The notes: a model not told the origin generated them from the sequence alone. Shown: positions 40,585 to 50,464, counted from the first letter of the stretch. The stretch is DNA of 64,000 nucleotides from Mobilitalea torta (GCF_050433395.1 NZ_JBNPXH010000012.1:62001-126000), one strand, 5' to 3'. Numbers and translations: made by a program.

Positions 40585-41181
40585 ATGGCGATATGGAATG
40601 AAAGAATTAAACAAAAGCGATTAGAAAGAGGTCTCACGCTGGCACAAATTGCAGATGCTCTTAACGTAACAGAAGCAACAGCACAAAGATATGAAAGCGG
40701 AAGTATAAAAAATGTCCCATACGAACACATGTGTACATATGCTAAATTGCTTCACTGTTCACCACAATATCTAATGGGATGGGAAGACACAATAATGCCG
40801 TCGCTTAACTTTGAAACTAAAGTTGACAATACCCCGCTTAATCGTGCTATTGAAAAATCAGAAAATATACCTCTTTCAGAAGAAGAAGCAACAGCCTTGA
40901 AAAATGAACTTCCCAAAATACTAAAAAGAATACCAGAGGCTTTTAAAGAGGCAGCAATCAGTATTGATAATGCATTCAAAAGTAGACTTGTTTCATATTA
41001 CGACTCTTTAAATACAGATGGAAAAAGGGAAGCATTAAAGAGATTGGAAGAATTGACAATGATACCAAGATACACAAATAATTATAAAGACGAGTATCTT
41101 AACGCCGCAAATGAGCGCCACGGAGCCACGGAAGAAGATAAGGCTCATGACGATGCTATCATGGATGACGAAAACTTCTAA
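40585..41181 (+). CDS. CI-like prophage repressor (198 aa)
   Basis: ATG 40585 follows AAAGAAAGGCGG; an upstream start would overlap the promoter. HTH at 5-60: NERIKQKRLERGLTLAQIADA, then TEATAQRYESGSIKN. The C-terminal ~120 residues are helical and acidic with no S24 peptidase motif, so induction is unlikely to be by RecA-type self-cleavage. Cleavage by the ImmA-like peptidase downstream is more plausible (inference). Confidence 0.85.
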   Translation: MAIWNERIKQKRLERGLTLAQIADALNVTEATAQRYESGSIKNVPYEHMCTYAKLLHCSPQYLMGWEDTIMPSLNFETKVDNTPLNRAIEKSENIPLSEEEATALKNELPKILKRIPEAFKEAAISIDNAFKSRLVSYYDSLNTDGKREALKRLEELTMIPRYTNNYKDEYLNAANERHGATEEDKAHDDAIMDDENF

Positions 41182-41222
41182 ACACGCAAAATGACTGTAG
41201 GATACTATATAAGTATCATGGG

Positions 41223-41699
41223 GTGATTGACTTGACATATGATGATTTACTTATTGAAGCTGATAAATTGGGGCTTACAGCAAAAGAAAAACCGTTAATA
41301 GGATATAACGGAAGAATAAAAGGATGCAAAATAGCCATAAGAAAAGATATACCTACGTTAAAAGAAAAGGCTTGCATTCTGGCGGAAGAGATCGGGCACT
41401 TTCTCACCAGCTCCGGCAATATTCTGAATCAGAATATAACGGAAAATCAGAAGCAAGAGTATAAGGCCAGACTATGGGCATATGACAGACAGATCGGATT
41501 GATCGGTATCATAAGTGCTTACAATGCTGGATGCCGAAATATTTTCGAGATGGCAGAACATTTAGACGTCACAGAAGATTTTCTTTCTGAAGCATTGGAA
41601 AGCTACCGTAGAAAATATGGTGAATATATTTCCGTCGATAATTACATAGTTTACTTTGAGCCAAACTTCGGAGTGTTAGAGCTTTATCAGCAAATATAA
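41223..41699 (+). CDS. ImmA/IrrE-family metallopeptidase-like protein (158 aa)
   Basis: GTG 41223 is used; TTG 41232 is possible. The zinc-site region is KEKACILAEEIGHFLTSSGNI, a variant of HExxH in which the first His is replaced (AEEIGH), a form common in clostridial phages. Then a helical C-terminus. In ICEBs1, ImmA cleaves the ImmR repressor upon induction; the same partnership with the adjacent CI-like protein is likely. Confidence 0.8.
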   Translation: MIDLTYDDLLIEADKLGLTAKEKPLIGYNGRIKGCKIAIRKDIPTLKEKACILAEEIGHFLTSSGNILNQNITENQKQEYKARLWAYDRQIGLIGIISAYNAGCRNIFEMAEHLDVTEDFLSEALESYRRKYGEYISVDNYIVYFEPNFGVLELYQQI

Positions 41700-41702
41700 G
41701 CA

Positions 41703-41800
41703 TAATAAAAACCGCCCCGATGCTGCCAACACCGGAACGGCTTTTAATAGATACTATCCGGTGCAGGACACCGATATAATATCGCCTTAGACAGCCTTAT
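41703..41800 (+). terminator. Terminator-like hairpins after the repressor operon
   Basis: An imperfect stem (ACCG..CCG / CGG..CGG) followed by CTTTTAATAG near 41708-41748, then CGGTG/CACCG (41759-41773). The arrangement separates the repressor operon from the integrase gene. Confidence 0.45.
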
Positions 41801-41867
41801 TATATCATCATAATTCCTGCGCCGCAATAGGTGTATTTTTTATGCCCAATTTTAAGGAGGAAGAATC

Positions 41868-42959
41868 ATGAGCGTACAAAAAAAGAACGGTCGTTGGTAT
41901 GCCGCTGTATATCTCGGCACAAAAGACGGCAAGCAAGAATATGAGTGGTCAGAAGGCTTTGACAAAAAGTCTGATGCACAACTCAAAGAGCTTGAAATGA
42001 AAAAGGACGTTATCGAAAGAGAACACAAGGTACTTGATAAAGCGAGCCTGGGATATATCGCAGACGTATGGTTGAAATCCAAGGAAAAGACAGTTGCATA
42101 CAGGACATACACTGGATACAAAGAGAGTTACGAACGATATATAAAAGACGAGTTTGAAACCAAGATCATAAAAGATATTGATCCGATAGAGATAAATGCC
42201 TTTATGGTATCCCTAGATTTAAAGCCGGCCAGTATTGCAAAAATCATGTGTACTCTAAAGCAGATATTTGACTTTGCAATGTCCTTAAATTACATCAGAG
42301 CGAACCCATGTTATGGGATAAAAAAACCGAATATACGAATTGAAAAGAAAAAAACCTGGAACCCCAAGCAGATCAATACATTTTTAAACCTTCCTGACAC
42401 AAAAGAAGCCACATGCTATACCGCTTTTATGATACTATTTAACACTGGTATGCGCCCTGGGGAAGTGTGTGGGCTTAGATGGTCTGATTATGACGGTGAA
42501 TGTTTTGCTCCCAAAATAGGAATTGATAAAGAGGGTAATGTAACAGAGTTAAAGAACGATAAGGCCAGGGAAGAGGTTTATCTGTCTCCTGAGATCATAT
42601 TACATCTGAACAGTATAAAAATCATCCAGGAAAGCATCTGGAAAAGCCAAAGGCCATTTGAAGATTTTCCTTCGGACACTTTTATTAATTGCTTTACTGA
42701 TGATTGGAGACCAATGACTCCCGGTTACCTATACAAGGCGTTCGGGAGGATTTTGGTCAGCAACAAAATAACCACAATCCGATTATATGATGCCCGGCAT
42801 TCGTTTGGCACAAACTTAATGCGTGACGGTGTAAATCCAAAAATGGTGGCAGATATGATGAGGCACACCACGGTAAAAACCACGCTGGACAACTATTCTC
42901 ATCCCGATAAGACGATGTATAAAAATACAATTAAAAAGTATAATAAAAAGCTGGTTTAA
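41868..42959 (+). CDS. Tyrosine site-specific integrase of the prophage (363 aa)
   Basis: ATG 41868 follows AAGGAGG. The Arm-binding N-terminus is MSVQKKNGRWYAAVYLGTKD, then a SAM-like core-binding domain. Catalytic residues: NTGMRPGEVCGLRWSD (Arg), LYDARHSFGTNLMR (His-x-x-Arg variant, HSFG), MMRHTTVKTTLDNYSH (His and Tyr). Ends 88 bp from the 3' end of tRNA-Thr, the probable attB. Confidence 0.9.
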   Translation: MSVQKKNGRWYAAVYLGTKDGKQEYEWSEGFDKKSDAQLKELEMKKDVIEREHKVLDKASLGYIADVWLKSKEKTVAYRTYTGYKESYERYIKDEFETKIIKDIDPIEINAFMVSLDLKPASIAKIMCTLKQIFDFAMSLNYIRANPCYGIKKPNIRIEKKKTWNPKQINTFLNLPDTKEATCYTAFMILFNTGMRPGEVCGLRWSDYDGECFAPKIGIDKEGNVTELKNDKAREEVYLSPEIILHLNSIKIIQESIWKSQRPFEDFPSDTFINCFTDDWRPMTPGYLYKAFGRILVSNKITTIRLYDARHSFGTNLMRDGVNPKMVADMMRHTTVKTTLDNYSHPDKTMYKNTIKKYNKKLV

Positions 42960-43046
42960 AATAGTAATAGAATAAGTCATAGAAAAAACGGATATAACGA
43001 TTTTTCAAAACCGCTACACCCGTTGATTTTACTATATTTCTTATTA

Positions 43047-43119
43047 AGCTGTTGGGCAGACTTGAACTGCTGACCTCCTCATTACCAATGAGGTGCTCTA
43101 CCAACTGAGCTACAACAGC
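43047..43119 (-). tRNA. tRNA-Thr (GGT)
   Basis: Minus-strand cloverleaf: acceptor GCTGTTG/CAACAGC, D arm, anticodon stem CCTCA/TGAGG around TTGGTAA (anticodon GGT), T arm GCAGT-TCAAGTC-TGC type. CCA is not encoded. Its 3' end faces the integrase, typical of tRNA attachment sites; the counterpart copy of the 3' end was not found in the first 1.5 kb. Confidence 0.9.
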
Positions 43120-43134
43120 ATATATCATGCTCGG

Positions 43135-43767
43135 CTAGATTACCTTCAGTACCTGGTTTAACTTCGCCTTAATTCTGGTTAATGCATTGTCGATTGTCTT
43201 CGGTTCTTTTCCAAGAACCTCTGCAATCTGTGTATATTTTAAATCCTGCATGTACAAATCCAGAACCTGTTTCTCCAGGCCACTTAAACGCCTTACGAGT
43301 TCATATTCTATCATACTGGTACTCTCTTTGTCAATAACTAATTCTTCCGGATTCGATATATTTTTCTGATGAATGATATCAACCAGGGCTTCCTTATCCT
43401 CCGCGTCTCCATTTTCCCCATAAACAGGGGCATAAAGTGAAATATAGGTATTTAAGGGGATATTCTTCTTGCGGTTGGATGCCTTGATGGCGCTGTAAAT
43501 CTGCCTTGATACACAGAGATCGGCAAAGTTAAAGAAGGAATTATCTTTACCGGACTGATAATCCCGGATTGCCTTATATAAACCGATCATTCCTTCCTGG
43601 ATCAGATCATCCCTGTCCCCCCCGATCAGGAACAGGGTCTTGGCTTTGCTGCGAACCAGATATTTATATTTCTCCATCAGATAGTCGATGGCAGGCTGGT
43701 CTCCCTCTTGAATCCGGCCCACGATCTCTTCATCGGTCATAGTATCATACTTTACCACTGCGCCCAC
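43135..43767 (-). CDS. sigH: RNA polymerase sigma factor SigH-type (210 aa)
   Basis: Sigma-70 family: region 2 DQPAIDYLMEKYKYLVRSKA, then DDLIQEGMIGLYKAIRDYQ and region 4 LDLYMQDLKYTQIAEVLGKEPKTIDNAL. Matches the sporulation/transition sigma H of clostridia by length and flanking rlmB. Host backbone. Confidence 0.85.
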   Translation of the reverse strand: MGAVVKYDTMTDEEIVGRIQEGDQPAIDYLMEKYKYLVRSKAKTLFLIGGDRDDLIQEGMIGLYKAIRDYQSGKDNSFFNFADLCVSRQIYSAIKASNRKKNIPLNTYISLYAPVYGENGDAEDKEALVDIIHQKNISNPEELVIDKESTSMIEYELVRRLSGLEKQVLDLYMQDLKYTQIAEVLGKEPKTIDNALTRIKAKLNQVLKVI

Positions 43768-43799
43768 TTCAGGTACCCTCCTGCCTGCTACATGCTTCC

Positions 43800-44540
43800 T
43801 TAACCCAGTCTCTGCCTTACAATTTCATACGCCAGAATTCCCATGGCAACCGATGCGTTCAGGGAATCCACCTTGCCGAACATGGGGATCTTAGCCATGA
43901 AATCACATTTTTCCCTCACCAGACGGCTCACACCCTCACCCTCGCTGCCGATTACCAGCCCAATGGGCCCTTTCAGATCCATCCGGTACAGTAATTCCCC
44001 TTCCATATCAGCGCATACGAACCAGAGTCCTTTTTCCTTCAATTCTTCGATGGTTACCGCCAGATTGGTCACCTTGGCTACGGGAAGGTAATTAAGAGCT
44101 CCTGCGGAGGTCCTGGCCACCGTCGCCGTCAAGCCAACGGCACGCCGCTTGGGAATGATAACACCATGAGCGCCTGCCTGGTGCGCCGTACGGATAATTG
44201 CCCCCAAATTATGCGGATCTTCGATACCGTCCAAAAGCACCACAAAGGGCGGTTCCTTCTTCTCCTCCGCCGCCTGTAGAATATCCTCCACTTCGGCATA
44301 TTCATAAGCCGCAGCATAGGCAATGACTCCCTGGTGCTTTTCCGTAGAGGAAAGCTGATCCAGACGTTCTTTTTTCACATAAGTGATAATCGCATCCGTT
44401 TTCTTCGCTTCCCGGACAATCGATTTCACCGGACCATCCTGACAGCCGTCCAGAACAAACAGCCGGTCAATGGTTTTGCCGGAACGGAATGCTTCCATTA
44501 CCGCGTTACGGCCTTCTATTGTAAATTCTTCGTATCTCAT
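43800..44540 (-). CDS. rlmB: 23S rRNA (guanosine-2'-O-)-methyltransferase RlmB (246 aa)
   Basis: SPOUT family: N-terminal substrate-binding part (EGRNAVMEAFRSGKTIDRL), then VVLLDGIEDPHNLGAIIRTA, RRAVGLTATVARTSAGALNY and the knot GLVIGSEGEGVSRLVREKCD, SLNASVAMGILAYEI. Methylates G2251 (E. coli numbering) of 23S rRNA. Neighbour of sigH. Confidence 0.95.
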   Translation of the reverse strand: MRYEEFTIEGRNAVMEAFRSGKTIDRLFVLDGCQDGPVKSIVREAKKTDAIITYVKKERLDQLSSTEKHQGVIAYAAAYEYAEVEDILQAAEEKKEPPFVVLLDGIEDPHNLGAIIRTAHQAGAHGVIIPKRRAVGLTATVARTSAGALNYLPVAKVTNLAVTIEELKEKGLWFVCADMEGELLYRMDLKGPIGLVIGSEGEGVSRLVREKCDFMAKIPMFGKVDSLNASVAMGILAYEIVRQRLG

Positions 44541-44562
44541 GAATTACCCCCAGGTTTCTGTT

Positions 44563-45639
44563 TTATCCTTGATACATTTCTTCATAATACTTCTGATAAT
44601 CTCCGCTGGTCACACGCTCCATCCAATCCGCGTTGTTAAGATACCATTCTATCGTCAGCCGGATGCCTTTCGAGAAATTGGTATCCGGTTCCCAGCCCAG
44701 CTCGGCTTTAATCTTATCCGGTGCGATGGCGTAACGGAAATCATGGCCCTTGCGGTCCTCCACATAGGTAATCAACTCCCGGCTGACATTCTTCCTCCTT
44801 GGGTCGTCTGCAGGCAGAAGCTCCAGGAGAGTATCGATAATTGTAGTTACAATCTCAATATTCCTTTTTTCGTTATGGCCGCCCACATTATACACCTCTC
44901 CGATCCGGCCTCCTTCCGCCACCATATCAATTGCCTTGGCATGATCCATGACATAGAGCCAGTCCCGGACATTCCTGCCCGTTCCGTATACCGGCAGCTT
45001 CCTGCCGGAGAGCGCATTATTGATCATAAGCGGTATCAGCTTCTCCGGGAACTGGTACGGCCCGTAGTTATTGCTGCACCTGGTGATATTAGCCGGAAAA
45101 TGATAGGTGTCCACATAGGATTTTACAATAAAATCAGCCCCCGCCTTGCTGGCAGAATAGGGACTGTGGGGATCCAAAGGCGTTGTCTCATAGAAATACC
45201 CCTCTTCGCCTTCCAGGGAGCCGTAGACTTCATCTGTAGATACCTGAACATACTTCTTGCCGGGCAGGAAGCCTTCCTCTGTCCGCCAGGACGCTTTGGC
45301 GGCATTCAACAGATTCACCGTCCCCAGTACATTGGTATTCACGAATACCTCCGGATTACGAATGCTGCGGTCCACATGGCTCTCCGCCGCAAAGTGAATT
45401 ACCCGGTCAATATCATATTTCCGGAATACCTCTGTCACGGCCTCCTTATCGCAGATATCTATCCTAAGGAACTCGTAATGATCAGACTGCTCTACCGACT
45501 GCAGATTCTCCAGGTTCCCTGCATAAGTCAGGGAATCCAGGTTGATGATTCTGATCTCCTTCCCGTATTTCTCCAACATATACAATATATAATTGGATCC
45601 GATAAAACCGGCTCCTCCGGTTACTAGATAAGTTCTCAT
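44563..45639 (-). CDS. rfbB: dTDP-glucose 4,6-dehydratase (358 aa)
   Basis: Extended SDR: TGGAGFIGSNYI at the N-terminus, VSTDEVYGSL, YSASKAGADF (YxxxK), RCSNNYGPYQFPEKLIPL. Second step of dTDP-L-rhamnose synthesis (cell-surface polysaccharide). Next to rfbD; rfbA and rfbC are not in this window. Confidence 0.95.
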   Translation of the reverse strand: MRTYLVTGGAGFIGSNYILYMLEKYGKEIRIINLDSLTYAGNLENLQSVEQSDHYEFLRIDICDKEAVTEVFRKYDIDRVIHFAAESHVDRSIRNPEVFVNTNVLGTVNLLNAAKASWRTEEGFLPGKKYVQVSTDEVYGSLEGEEGYFYETTPLDPHSPYSASKAGADFIVKSYVDTYHFPANITRCSNNYGPYQFPEKLIPLMINNALSGRKLPVYGTGRNVRDWLYVMDHAKAIDMVAEGGRIGEVYNVGGHNEKRNIEIVTTIIDTLLELLPADDPRRKNVSRELITYVEDRKGHDFRYAIAPDKIKAELGWEPDTNFSKGIRLTIEWYLNNADWMERVTSGDYQKYYEEMYQG

Positions 45640-45683
45640 TGTCCCATCCTCACTTTATCTTTCTGATTTTTTGCCGTCTTACC

Positions 45684-46559
45684 TCAGGCCTTCAGCAATC
45701 CTTCCTCAGCCATGAATTCATAAAAGGCATCCTTCCAATCCTTCATATAGTAGCCATGTTTCTCGCGCAAGGCTTTATTGTCAAGAACGGAATACATGGG
45801 ACGCCTGGCCGGTGTCGGATATTTGCTGGTAGGAATCGGCTCGGGCATAACCTCAAGCCCTGCTGCCTGAAAGATGGTACAGGCAAATTCATACCAATTG
45901 GTGCTGCCCTCACAGGTTGCGTGATAGATGCCATAGGCATCTGTTTCCACCAAAAACAGAATTGCCCTGGCCAGCTCCAGCGCACTGGTGGGTGTTCCGT
46001 ATTGATCCTCTACCACACGAATCGAGCTGCCGCTTTCGGCAAGACGCAGCATGGTCTTTACAAAATTCTTGCCTTCTCCATAAACCCATGCTGTTCTTAC
46101 GATATAAAGTCTGCTGCAGTTCTCCAGAGCAAAGCATTCACCGGCTCTCTTCGTTCTTCCATACGCGCTGACAGGATTGGGGGAATCCTCCTCCTCATAG
46201 GGTCTCTCTGCTTGTCCGTCAAATACATAGTCCGTTGATACATGCACCAGCTTTGCTCCAATCCGCTCCGACGCCTGCGCCAGATACCTGACCCCCAGCG
46301 CATTAACCCGATATGCCGTATCCTCCTGGCTCTCACACAGGTCAACCGCAGTAAAGGCGGCACAGTTAATAATAATATCCGGTCTGTTTTCCTTAATATA
46401 ATTTTCCACCTCTGCCTCATCCGTAATATCTAATCGGTTCAAAGCAGAATTTTCATCGACACCGGTTTGTAAAATCTCATACCGGGCCTGTCCCTTCATC
46501 AACCGGCAGAGCGCAAGTCCCAATTGCCCCGACGCTCCCGTAATCATGACACGCTTCAT
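45684..46559 (-). CDS. rfbD: dTDP-4-dehydrorhamnose reductase (291 aa)
   Basis: RmlD family: MITGASGQLGLALCRLMKG, then INCAAFTAVDLCESQEDTAY, VHVSTDYVFDGQAERPYEEE and AYGRTKRAGE. Last step of dTDP-rhamnose synthesis, with NADPH. A minus-strand promoter-like TATACT lies ~70 bp upstream. Confidence 0.95.
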   Translation of the reverse strand: MKRVMITGASGQLGLALCRLMKGQARYEILQTGVDENSALNRLDITDEAEVENYIKENRPDIIINCAAFTAVDLCESQEDTAYRVNALGVRYLAQASERIGAKLVHVSTDYVFDGQAERPYEEEDSPNPVSAYGRTKRAGECFALENCSRLYIVRTAWVYGEGKNFVKTMLRLAESGSSIRVVEDQYGTPTSALELARAILFLVETDAYGIYHATCEGSTNWYEFACTIFQAAGLEVMPEPIPTSKYPTPARRPMYSVLDNKALREKHGYYMKDWKDAFYEFMAEEGLLKA

Positions 46560-46736
46560 ATCTACCAGTCCCTTTCCTGTCCGCTGAATCCTTCCATGCC
46601 CGCTACTCTGCCGTAACCCGCGAATTCAACTATAGTATAATCAATTCACTATCAAATTTCAATCCCTAACCATATCCCATTTCGATCGCATTCCCGCCGG
46701 TAACAGTTCAGGCGGGCGCTTGTTCATAAGACAAAC

Positions 46737-46767
46737 AGCGATATCCCCTATAAGAGGCGATATCGCT
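46737..46767 (-). terminator. Terminator after the TIGR04086 gene
   Basis: AGCGATATC / GATATCGCT, 9-bp perfect stem with 13-nt loop, followed on the minus strand by GTTTGTCTT. A second GC-rich stem (CCCGCC/GGCGGG, 46692-46715) follows. Confidence 0.7.
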
Positions 46768-46800
46768 ATCCTGTTACAAGTCTTATTCTGCAGCATTTTC

Positions 46801-47175
46801 CTAGCTGACCATTCCTCCTACCATCCCGCTTAATCCGCAGATCAGAAGGGCTGTTGCCAAATTCCCAATCGGCAGAGTCCCGGCATGGTTCATGGCCAGG
46901 GATATGATCATCAGAATGATAAAATAAAATATGCCCAAAAGCAGGCCCCATAGGAACTTTCTCTGCTCCGCTTTCTTTCCTACAAAGAAGCCTCCGATAA
47001 AATTAGACAGAATATACGCAAGGATAATTCCTCCGCTGATCACCGTGCTTGACATATCCAGCTTCAGCATAAGTAAGGATAGAAGCAACAACAGGAAAGC
47101 CGTTATGATATAGGAAAAAAGAAGCCCCTTCAGCACTGCAAACATTTTTGTATTCTGACGGATTGCCTTATCCAT
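46801..47175 (-). CDS. TIGR04086-family membrane protein (124 aa)
   Basis: ATG 47175 preferred (GGAGG upstream). Four hydrophobic segments: GLLFSYIITAFLLLLLSLLM, VISGGIILAYILSNFIGGFF, LLGIFYFIILMIISLAM, LATALLICGLSGMVGGM. Integral membrane protein widespread in Firmicutes, unknown function. Confidence 0.85.
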   Translation of the reverse strand: MDKAIRQNTKMFAVLKGLLFSYIITAFLLLLLSLLMLKLDMSSTVISGGIILAYILSNFIGGFFVGKKAEQRKFLWGLLLGIFYFIILMIISLAMNHAGTLPIGNLATALLICGLSGMVGGMVS

Positions 47176-47246
47176 AGGACACCTCCAGGTCATTTATACT
47201 AGATGTATATTAACGTTGTCTTCTATTTATTCCAAAGCTGCCAATA

Positions 47247-48287
47247 TCATCTCCTCAATTGATTCTGTACCTTGCAAAGTACCGTAATCATGTCCGGATC
47301 ATATAGGGTTCCCGCTCCCTGCCGAAGCTTATTCAAAATATCCTCCTGGGAACAGGATTCCTTTGCCCTTCCTGAGGAGATCAGCTTATCATAGGCTTCC
47401 ACTATGGCTACAATTCGGGCACAAATCGGTATCTCATTGCCGGACTTTCCCGCCGGATATCCTGTTCCGTCCCATCTTTCCTGATGATAGCAGGCAATAT
47501 CTGCTGCCATTCGGATAAAATCATTATCGGGATTTAGCTTCAGAACCTCCTTCAATATCCGCGCTCCCAGCTCCGCATGGGAACACAGGGTCTCTTCATC
47601 GGCAGAAAGCGCACCAATATCATGAAGCAAGGCTGCTTTCTCGATGATATCTATAAAGCTATTGGTAATCTCATCTTTAAATTTGGGGGAAAGCTGCAGG
47701 CTGATGGCTAATATTCTGCAATTGTTTCCAATCCGCAGGGTATCCGCTTTTCTTCCTCTTCCGCTTTCAACATAGAGCTTTGCCAATGCTTCCGCCACGT
47801 TCTTCTGGCCTTCATAGATTTTCCTTATCTGGTCGTTGATGATCCGGTACAGCTTTTTACTATATATCTCCAGCTCCTGCTGCATTTTATATATTTTTAG
47901 GTGCGTATTGATCCGTGCCATCACTTCCTCTGCTTCAAAGGGCTTGGTAATGTAGTCTGCCGCCCCCAATTGAAAACTTTTTCTTCTATCTTCTTTCGAA
48001 TTCGGAGTTGTCATTAAGATTACCGGAATGTCTCTGGTAATTCTATTTTTCTTCAGCATGGAGCAGAACGCAAAGCCGTCAATCCCAGGCATGAAGATAT
48101 CCAAAAGAATCAGATCGGGCAGCAGCGCTTCCATCTCATCCACGGCCTGTCTCGCACTAGACACAGGACGGGCAATATATCCCGCTTTTTGTATCATCTT
48201 TGTCAGCACCGCCAGATCCGAGTCTAAGCTATCCACCACCAATACGCTAGATGGGGAAAATGACTTTTTATCCATTGTTATCTCCAT
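47247..48287 (-). CDS. Response regulator with HD-GYP output domain (346 aa)
   Basis: Receiver 1-~135: VLVVDSLDSDLAVL, LILLDIFMPGIDG (phospho-Asp), VILMTTPNSK, ADYITKPFE. HD-GYP part: EKAALLHDIGALSADE, CYHQERWDGTGYPAGKSG. The GYP motif is GTGYP, so cyclic-di-GMP phosphodiesterase activity is likely. 21 bp after the kinase gene: a two-component pair. Confidence 0.9.
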   Translation of the reverse strand: MEITMDKKSFSPSSVLVVDSLDSDLAVLTKMIQKAGYIARPVSSARQAVDEMEALLPDLILLDIFMPGIDGFAFCSMLKKNRITRDIPVILMTTPNSKEDRRKSFQLGAADYITKPFEAEEVMARINTHLKIYKMQQELEIYSKKLYRIINDQIRKIYEGQKNVAEALAKLYVESGRGRKADTLRIGNNCRILAISLQLSPKFKDEITNSFIDIIEKAALLHDIGALSADEETLCSHAELGARILKEVLKLNPDNDFIRMAADIACYHQERWDGTGYPAGKSGNEIPICARIVAIVEAYDKLISSGRAKESCSQEDILNKLRQGAGTLYDPDMITVLCKVQNQLRR

Positions 48288-48308
48288 TCTGCCGCCCCGT
48301 GCAGCACT

Positions 48309-49961
48309 TTAGCCTTCCTTCATAAGGTTTTTCAATTCACCGAGTATTGCGATGGAAGCGCTGTAATTCTCCTTCCTGACTTCCAGAAGCAGACGAAACA
48401 TCATCTTTGCGATATCCCTCAGTTCCGGCGGAAGCTTCTTGCGGATGAGATACACCATTTCTTCCGCCTTATCCCACCGCTCCATATCAATACAGATAGA
48501 AAGCTTCTCCAGTGCCGCAGAAATACTCTTGAACAGCTCCTGCCTCGTAAATATCACCGGAATCTCCGATCTGCCATTACCGGCTCTCTTCAGGGATCTG
48601 TCGATATATTCCGCATCGGCAATGATCTCTTCACCGGCAGCCGTGCCCGCCGGGCTGCCGCAATAATACCTATCCTCTCCCGCGTCTCTGCCTTCCCTCC
48701 GGTAAACCTCATCCTGCCGGTCAGGTAATCCTAAATGCACGGAGAAAGAGAAGGTACTGCCCTTTCCCTTCTCGCTATCCACGTCAATGAAGCCTCCCAT
48801 GGCTTCAACCAACCCTTTGCTGATGGCAAGACCCAGGCCGGTACCGCCAAATCTTCTTGTAATGGAGCCATCCACCTGGGAAAAGCTCTGGAACAGCTTG
48901 TCCTTTTCTTCCATACTGATGCCAATCCCGGTATCCATCACCATGAAAAACAGCTCCACGGATTGATCCGTCTGGGAGAGCGAAGTCACTTTCAGTATAA
49001 CATGTCCGAAGGCAGTGAATTTTACCGCATTGGAAATCAAATTATTTAAGATCTGGGTCAGGCGATATTCATCTCCGATTACCCGCTCCGGAATATCCTC
49101 TGAAACAGAAAACAGCAGCTTCAATCCTTTGTCGTTAATTCCCGGCCTGTTAAAATCAAGGACAGAGTTAATAAAATCATGGAAGCAGAATTCCCGCTGC
49201 TCCAGATCCATCTTATCATTGACAAGCCTGGAATAATCCAATAGATTATTGATGGTTATTTCCATATTGCTGCAGCAGCGCTTAATCAGCTCAACGGACT
49301 CCTGCTGTTTGGGAGTAAGCGGGGTATCCAGCAGATTATTGCTAAGTCCAAGAATACCGTTGACCGGAGTCCTCAGCTCATGCGTAATATTGGCAATAAT
49401 CCGGTTCTGGCTGCTGCTCAGGGGATGAAAGCCATTCTTCGTCTGCCCCTGCCTCTTGTCCCTCGATCCGAATTCCGCCTGCTTTCTGGCTCTGCACTGA
49501 CCGATGTAATACTTTCCGCATTTGTACACCGATACCTTGAGCAGAATAGGAAAACAGGTATGATTTTTCCGGTATGCCACAGTTTCCTCCGGCCAATCAA
49601 GGCAGTTCAAAACCTTGGGGCCATGCTTTCCCGGAAGGAAGGTGCTCTTGAATATCTCCTGTATTCTTACATTTTTCAATTCCCGGCCATAGCCCAGCTC
49701 CCTCGCAGCCACCGGATTGCACTTCGTTATTCTGCCCTCCCGGTTGAAGAAAAGGAGCATTTCTTCCGAATTCCTGCAAAAAAACTTATACCACCGCCGC
49801 AATCCCCAATGATACGGTATCGCATGCCAGGATGCACATTCACTATATTCACCGGTATTATTTCTGCCGTTACTATACTTACCAATACATCGATGCAATA
49901 ATTGTTTCATTGCAATTCTCCATATTCTTTTGTTTCTGCATTTTCTTGTTGTCTGCTGCAT
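48309..49961 (-). CDS. Sensor histidine kinase (550 aa)
   Basis: PAS-like domain (SEEMLLFFNREGRITKCNPVA), HisKA with RIIANITHELRTPVNGILGL (phospho-His), HATPase_c with ILNNLISNAVKFTAFG, MDTGIGISMEEKD and RRFGGTGLGLAISKG. The C-terminal ~130 residues are helical and Hpt-like without a clear His motif. The start is uncertain; ATG 49961 lacks a strong site, and frame extends to 50108. No membrane segment seen. Divergent from an XRE gene. Confidence 0.85.
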   Translation of the reverse strand: MQQTTRKCRNKRIWRIAMKQLLHRCIGKYSNGRNNTGEYSECASWHAIPYHWGLRRWYKFFCRNSEEMLLFFNREGRITKCNPVAARELGYGRELKNVRIQEIFKSTFLPGKHGPKVLNCLDWPEETVAYRKNHTCFPILLKVSVYKCGKYYIGQCRARKQAEFGSRDKRQGQTKNGFHPLSSSQNRIIANITHELRTPVNGILGLSNNLLDTPLTPKQQESVELIKRCCSNMEITINNLLDYSRLVNDKMDLEQREFCFHDFINSVLDFNRPGINDKGLKLLFSVSEDIPERVIGDEYRLTQILNNLISNAVKFTAFGHVILKVTSLSQTDQSVELFFMVMDTGIGISMEEKDKLFQSFSQVDGSITRRFGGTGLGLAISKGLVEAMGGFIDVDSEKGKGSTFSFSVHLGLPDRQDEVYRREGRDAGEDRYYCGSPAGTAAGEEIIADAEYIDRSLKRAGNGRSEIPVIFTRQELFKSISAALEKLSICIDMERWDKAEEMVYLIRKKLPPELRDIAKMMFRLLLEVRKENYSASIAILGELKNLMKEG

Positions 49962-50122
49962 TTCATTCCGCCTGCCGGTGCCGGATTCATCAAAAGTTAT
50001 TTGAACATTATATACAATCTTCCGTATTGTGATTGACACTGATATTTTCCTGGATATATAATTAATTAGGGTGTCAGGCACTCTACCAAAATTGCACTGA
50101 CTTGGCACAGGAGGAAAATTGA

Positions 50123-50464
50123 ATGAATTTTAACGCACGTCTCAAGCAATTAAGGCAAAAGCATAAATTAACGCAAAGTGAACTGGCTGAAATTCTTGGG
50201 TTAAAACCCACCGCTATTTCAAATTATGAATCTGAGAGAAATGAGCCATCCATCGAAAAGTTAATTGTTCTGTCACAATACTTTGAAGTATCCTGTGATT
50301 ATCTGCTTGGAATCACCGACTCCTATCTGCCCATCGGCGGTGAAATCCTGGACAAAGACATCGTAGAATTGTTTGATTTGTATCAACAATTATCTCCTGA
50401 GAATGTGGCCGAAATCAAAAACTATGCAAGGTATCTGATTTACAAACAAGAGAACCTATCTTGA
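50123..50464 (+). CDS. XRE-family regulator (113 aa)
   Basis: ATG 50123 after AGGAGGAAAA. HTH 4-60: RLKQLRQKHKLTQSELAEIL, then PTAISNYESERNEPSIEKL; SinR/xre-like followed by short helical tail (ELFDLYQQLSPENVAEIKNY). Divergent from the kinase operon; could control it. Confidence 0.85.
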   Translation: MNFNARLKQLRQKHKLTQSELAEILGLKPTAISNYESERNEPSIEKLIVLSQYFEVSCDYLLGITDSYLPIGGEILDKDIVELFDLYQQLSPENVAEIKNYARYLIYKQENLS

